Of a stretch of 64,000 nucleotides of DNA, positions 60,525-64,000 are shown in pieces. A program made the position numbers and the translations under genes. Source of the stretch: Pararhizobium sp. (GTDB lineage Bacteria; Pseudomonadota; Alphaproteobacteria; Rhizobiales; Rhizobiaceae); the NCBI GenBank assembly GCA_030655075.1, contig JAURWE010000061.1:124001-188000 (forward strand), read 5' to 3'. The notes beneath the pieces were generated by a model, which saw only the letters and a list, made by a program, of their open reading frames with translations, had not been told where the DNA came from and made no database searches. Position 1 is the stretch's first letter. Each line of letters opens with the position of its first letter.

Positions 60525-61289
60525 TTACTTGACCAGAACGGGACCGGAGCCGCGTGGCGGCTCGTTCTCGTTGATGATGCCGAGACGGCGTGCCACTTCC
60601 TGATAGGCCTCGACGAGGCCGCCCATGTCGCGGCGGAAGCGGTCCTTGTCCATCTTTTCCTTTGTCTCGACGTCCCACAGACGGCAGCTGTCTGGCGAAA
60701 TCTCGTCCGCCAGGATGATGCGCATCATGTCGCCTTCGAACAGGCGGCCGCACTCGATCTTGAAGTCGACAAGCTGGATGCCGACGCCGAGAAACAGGCC
60801 GGTGAGGAAGTCGTTGATGCGGATGGCAAGCGCCATGATATCGTCGAGTTCCTGCGGGCTTGCCCAGCCGACCGCCGTGATGTGCTCTTCCGAGACCATC
60901 GGATCTTCAAGCGCATCGGCCTTGTAGTAGAATTCGATGATCGAGCGCGGCAGAACCACGCCTTCCTCGATGCCCAGGCGCTTGGCCAGAGAACCGGCGG
61001 CGACATTGCGCACGACGATCTCGAGCGGGATGATCTCGACTTCCTTGATCAGCTGCTCGCGCATGTTCAGCCGGCGGATGAAATGCGTCGGAATGCCGAT
61101 CCGGTTCAGATGCGTGAAGATGTACTCGGAAATGCGGTTGTTCAGAACGCCCTTGCCGTCGATGACTTCATGCTTTTTGGCGTTGAAGGCGGTTGCGTCG
61201 TCCTTGAAGAACTGGATCAGCGTGCCCGGCTCGGGACCCTCATAAAGGATCTTGGCCTTGCCCTCGTAGATACGGCGGCGACGGTTCAT
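60525..61289 (-). CDS. purC: SAICAR synthetase
   Basis: This 254-residue enzyme joins aspartate to CAIR in purine synthesis. It starts with MNRRRRIYEGKAKILYEGPE and shows the conserved RNVAAGSLAKRLGIEEG, FKIECGRLFEGDMMRIILADEISPDSCR and the late EVARRLG. The start at 61289 matches the family. It is the first gene of the operon purC-purS-two coiled-coil genes-purQ. The 236-base gap upstream is shared with the divergent zeta-subunit gene. Confidence 0.96.
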   Translation of the reverse strand: MNRRRRIYEGKAKILYEGPEPGTLIQFFKDDATAFNAKKHEVIDGKGVLNNRISEYIFTHLNRIGIPTHFIRRLNMREQLIKEVEIIPLEIVVRNVAAGSLAKRLGIEEGVVLPRSIIEFYYKADALEDPMVSEEHITAVGWASPQELDDIMALAIRINDFLTGLFLGVGIQLVDFKIECGRLFEGDMMRIILADEISPDSCRLWDVETKEKMDKDRFRRDMGGLVEAYQEVARRLGIINENEPPRGSGPVLVK

Positions 61290-61525
61290 GATTTTTCTCT
61301 GTTGTTTGGCGCGCTTGGGCTCACGCATTTCAATCTATAGTCCCGGGTGCATATCCGAATTACATCGGTTTCACAATCGGCGTTCCATCCCGTCCCCGAA
61401 TTTCGGCTCGCGGCAACCGGAAAGTGCCGGAACCGGAAAGTTCGGATTGCACTTTCGATGCTCATTTGATTTATGGGGGCGGAAACCGGCCTCTTAAAGG
61501 CGAGAATTTGACGGGAGATCAGACG

Positions 61526-61840
61526 ATGACTGGCTTTAACGATCGCGAGAAGGCTTTCGAAGGCAAATTTGCACTCGATCAGGAGCTGAAATTCAGGGCG
61601 GAAGCCCGCCGCAACAAGCTTCTGGGCCAGTGGGCTGCCGGTCTGATGGGCAAAGCCGACGTCGATGCCTATGCCAAGGAAGTGGTCGCCTCCGATTTCG
61701 AAGAAGCCGGTGACGAGGACGTGTTCCGCAAGATTCGTGGCGATTTCGATGCCGCCGGCGTCACCCAGTCCGATGCCGATATCCGCTCCAAGATGCTGGA
61801 ACTACTGGCCATTGCGGTCGATCAGATCCAGAACACCTGA
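61526..61840 (+). CDS. F1-ATPase inhibitor zeta subunit (DUF1476)
   Basis: This 104-residue protein matches the alphaproteobacterial ATPase inhibitor zeta: MTGFNDREKAFEGKFALDQE, the inhibitory N-terminus, then AEARRNKLLGQWAAGLMGK and a four-helix bundle ending LELLAIAVDQIQNT. It blocks ATP hydrolysis by the F1Fo ATP synthase. The start at 61526 follows GGGAGAT. It is divergent from purC. Confidence 0.9.
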   Translation: MTGFNDREKAFEGKFALDQELKFRAEARRNKLLGQWAAGLMGKADVDAYAKEVVASDFEEAGDEDVFRKIRGDFDAAGVTQSDADIRSKMLELLAIAVDQIQNT

Positions 61841-61918
61841 TAATTCCAGCCGATACGCTCGTGCAACGCCCTGGCCTGGAAAAGGGCCCGGGCTGCAGCG
61901 GACTTTGCTGCGGCAGGT

Positions 61919-64000
61919 TCAAATTGTGCGGCTGATTTTCGATTGCAGGGCGTGCACCGGCTGCGGTTCCGGACGCCAGGGCTCGTTGACGACGAAGTCG
62001 GCCAGCTTGCCGGCGGTCATGGCCGCAGCAAACGCATAGCCCTGCAGAATATCGCAGCCCAGATCGCGCAAAATAGCGGCGTGGGCAAAGGTCTCGACGC
62101 CCTCCGCCACCACTTCGATCCCCAGCGACCGGCCGATCTCGATCATCGACCCCACCAGTTTTCGCTGTTCGACAGACGTGTCGATCGGATTGACCAGCGT
62201 GCGGTCGATCTTGAGACGGCGCGGGCTTAATTGCAGCAGACTGACGATCGACGCGTGTCCGGTTCCGAAATCATCGATTTCGATATCGATGCCCAGTGAC
62301 CGGATCTGCCGGAGGTTTTCCGTGACGGTCACATCGACATCGTCGAGAAAAATCGATTCCAGCAACTCGAACGATACGGTTCCAGGCTCGATGTTCAGAC
62401 TGCGCAGGCTGTCGGCCAGATGCGGGTCATGCAAGCGCCGTGACGAGACGTTGACCGACACTTTCGGGATCGCGATACCGTTGCGCTGCCAGGCCTTCAG
62501 ATCGTTCAGAGCCTGCGTCAGGATCGAGTGGTCGATGACTGCCACAACATTCAGATCCTCGGCGATGTTGAGAAAGCTGTCGGGCGCTAGAATGCCGCGC
62601 ACTGGGTGATCCCAGCGTGCCAGGGTCTCGACGCCAACGACATCGAAGGTCTTCGCGTCAAACTGCGGCTGGTAGTAGGCGACGAAGGCGTTCTGCTCGA
62701 TGCCGTGCAGAATCTCGTCTGCCACCCGCTTGGTGGTCAGGATCTGTGCCTGGATCTCGTGCGAGAAGAATTCGTAGCGGTTCCGCCCGAGACTTTTTGC
62801 CCGGTAAAGGGCGATATCGGCATTGATCAGCAACTGCTTCGGGTCGACGTTCGGCCCATCGCAGGCAATGCCGATGCTGGCGCCGAAGCGGCAGAGGTGA
62901 CCGTTGAATTCTACCGGCCGCCGCAGCTCTTCGATGATGCGTCCGGCAATGATGGCAAGCTTGCGCGTCTGATCCGGCGCGACCGTCGAGATGAAAACGA
63001 ACTCATCGCCGCCGACGCGGGCAACGAAGTCGCCGCTGCGCATGTTCTTGCTCAGAACCTCGGCCACATGCACGAGCATGGAATCGCCGGCCTGATGGCC
63101 GAGCGTGTCGTTGATCTGCTTGAAGCGGTCGAGATCGATATGGAGAATGGCAACGGAAGCGCCGGACACCAGACATTCCGCCGCCGTCTGCTCAAGGGTC
63201 TGGTCCATGTAACGCCGGTTGGGCAGGCCCGTGAGGTGGTCGTGCAGCGCATTGTATTCGATGCTGACCTTCGCCGCCTCAAGATCGTCGCTGCGCTGTT
63301 CGGCCAGTACCTTGGAGCGCTCCAGCTCGGCACGCAGCTCGATATCGGGCGTCACGTCCCAGTTCGCGCCGATCAGCCGATGGGTGCCGCTCTTGTCAAT
63401 ATAGGGGGCCCCGCGTGCGCGAATATGCCTGATGCTTCCATCACGCCGGACAATCCGGAATTCATTGGTAAAGGGCCTTGCGTCCTTGGCCGAGTCCGCA
63501 ACTGTCCGCATGGCGCGCTCTGCGTCATCGGGATGGAGCATGCTTTCCCAGTCGAACGTGGAGTTGCTGATCTCTTCGCGGGTCACCCCGTAAATTTCCA
63601 GCAGGCGGTCATCCCAATGCAGGCTTCCCGTGTCGATGTTGGCCTCGAAGACGCCGATCTGGGAAATTTCGAGCGCCAGCTCCAGGCTGCGGGAGATTTC
63701 CGCCAGCCGTCTCTCGGTGTTCTTCCGCTCCGTTATATCCGTATCGGTGCCGGTGATGCGGGCCGGGCGGCCGTCTTCGTACCAGTCGGAGGTGGCGCCG
63801 CGGCTTTCGATCCACACCCAGCGGCCGTCCCGGTGCCGTTCGCGGTATTCAAACACGTTGAACTGCGCGCCGCAGGCTTCCTGCTTGACGATCGAATTGA
63901 GCACGTGCTCGCGGTCGTCAGGGTGAACCGTCTCGATCCAGTTTTCGAGCGCTCCGTCGATCTCTTCATCGGCACCGATGCCGCGAAGCTGTTTCCAGGT
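61919..64000 (-). CDS. PAS-GGDEF-EAL signalling protein, 5' end outside the window
   Basis: The frame is open to the right edge, so the N-terminus is missing; 693 residues are visible. Two PAS/PAC segments are present (HPDDREHV, then WESMLHPDDAERAM with RIVRRDGSIRHIRARG). A GGDEF domain follows (LTGLPNRRYMDQTLEQ, VARVGGDEFVFIS encoded at about 63000) with the intact GGDEF. The EAL domain has ETL (GVETLARWDHP) and later DDFGTGHAS and EVVAEGVET. Both cyclase and phosphodiesterase signatures look intact, so it could make or break c-di-GMP in response to a PAS signal. Confidence 0.9.
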   Translation of the reverse strand, partial: TWKQLRGIGADEEIDGALENWIETVHPDDREHVLNSIVKQEACGAQFNVFEYRERHRDGRWVWIESRGATSDWYEDGRPARITGTDTDITERKNTERRLAEISRSLELALEISQIGVFEANIDTGSLHWDDRLLEIYGVTREEISNSTFDWESMLHPDDAERAMRTVADSAKDARPFTNEFRIVRRDGSIRHIRARGAPYIDKSGTHRLIGANWDVTPDIELRAELERSKVLAEQRSDDLEAAKVSIEYNALHDHLTGLPNRRYMDQTLEQTAAECLVSGASVAILHIDLDRFKQINDTLGHQAGDSMLVHVAEVLSKNMRSGDFVARVGGDEFVFISTVAPDQTRKLAIIAGRIIEELRRPVEFNGHLCRFGASIGIACDGPNVDPKQLLINADIALYRAKSLGRNRYEFFSHEIQAQILTTKRVADEILHGIEQNAFVAYYQPQFDAKTFDVVGVETLARWDHPVRGILAPDSFLNIAEDLNVVAVIDHSILTQALNDLKAWQRNGIAIPKVSVNVSSRRLHDPHLADSLRSLNIEPGTVSFELLESIFLDDVDVTVTENLRQIRSLGIDIEIDDFGTGHASIVSLLQLSPRRLKIDRTLVNPIDTSVEQRKLVGSMIEIGRSLGIEVVAEGVETFAHAAILRDLGCDILQGYAFAAAMTAGKLADFVVNEPWRPEPQPVHALQSKISRTI

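Overview
The window looks like a chromosomal segment of a Rhizobiaceae alphaproteobacterium (Rhizobium, Agrobacterium or a close relative). Indications are the GC-rich core genes, the alphaproteobacterial ATPase inhibitor zeta subunit, DUF2336 and DUF1127 proteins, the purC-purS-purQ/purL-bolA-grxD neighbourhood, tpiA-secG-pyrG, and several RIME-like rhizobial intergenic repeats. This is judged from gene families; no species is assigned.

Layout. 1-5540 (+): end of a dGTPase gene, argS and a large SPOR-domain cell-envelope protein, closed by a terminator. 5628-8144 (-): patatin-like phospholipase, hisI and folE, with a folE-type leader RNA. 8145-9930 (+): Fe-S scaffold-like protein, a palindromic-repeat zone, yidD with a repeat translated in its N-terminus, and a DUF1697 protein. 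9830-13549 is an accessory stretch: a Cys-rich hypothetical, a geneless region, an AraC-type regulator truncated next to a repeat, and a two-gene HEPN cassette. 13550-17814: thrS, a small secreted protein and a caspase-like protein. 17913-25790: a LacI regulator divergent from a GH29 fucosidase - nucleotidyltransferase - sugar ABC transporter operon with a double palindromic operator. 26062-34392: acyltransferase, secreted protein, nitroreductase/flavin reductase pair, a second HEPN-like gene, a CitE-like protein, DUF2336 and parE. 34595-41372: a hydrolase, then a five-gene operon (HAD-UbiA fusion, DprE1-like oxidase, SMR protein, SDR epimerase, class III aminotransferase) resembling polyprenyl-phosphate pentose synthesis. 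41507-48602: tpiA, secG, pyrG, a second palindromic element, a GH32 hydrolase, ttcA and an inositol monophosphatase. 48676-53891: two tandem Bcr/CflA-type MFS pumps, CGFS glutaredoxin, a small basic protein, a membrane hydrolase and bolA. 53912-61289: purL, a MocR regulator divergent from a DUF1127 gene, an ArsC-like protein, a lipoprotein, and the operon purC-purS-two coiled-coil genes-purQ. 61526-64000: ATPase inhibitor zeta and the incomplete gene of a PAS-GGDEF-EAL protein.

The most interesting points are (1) the DprE1/UbiA-type operon, (2) the fucosidase operon carrying a nucleotidyltransferase and a tandem LacI-type operator, (3) a two-gene HEPN cassette and a separate small HEPN-like gene, (4) a palindromic repeat family whose small hairpin changes in sequence but stays base-paired, one copy being translated inside yidD, and (5) two coiled-coil genes inserted with tight coupling between purS and purQ. 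All functions are inferred by reading the sequence; no database searches were run.
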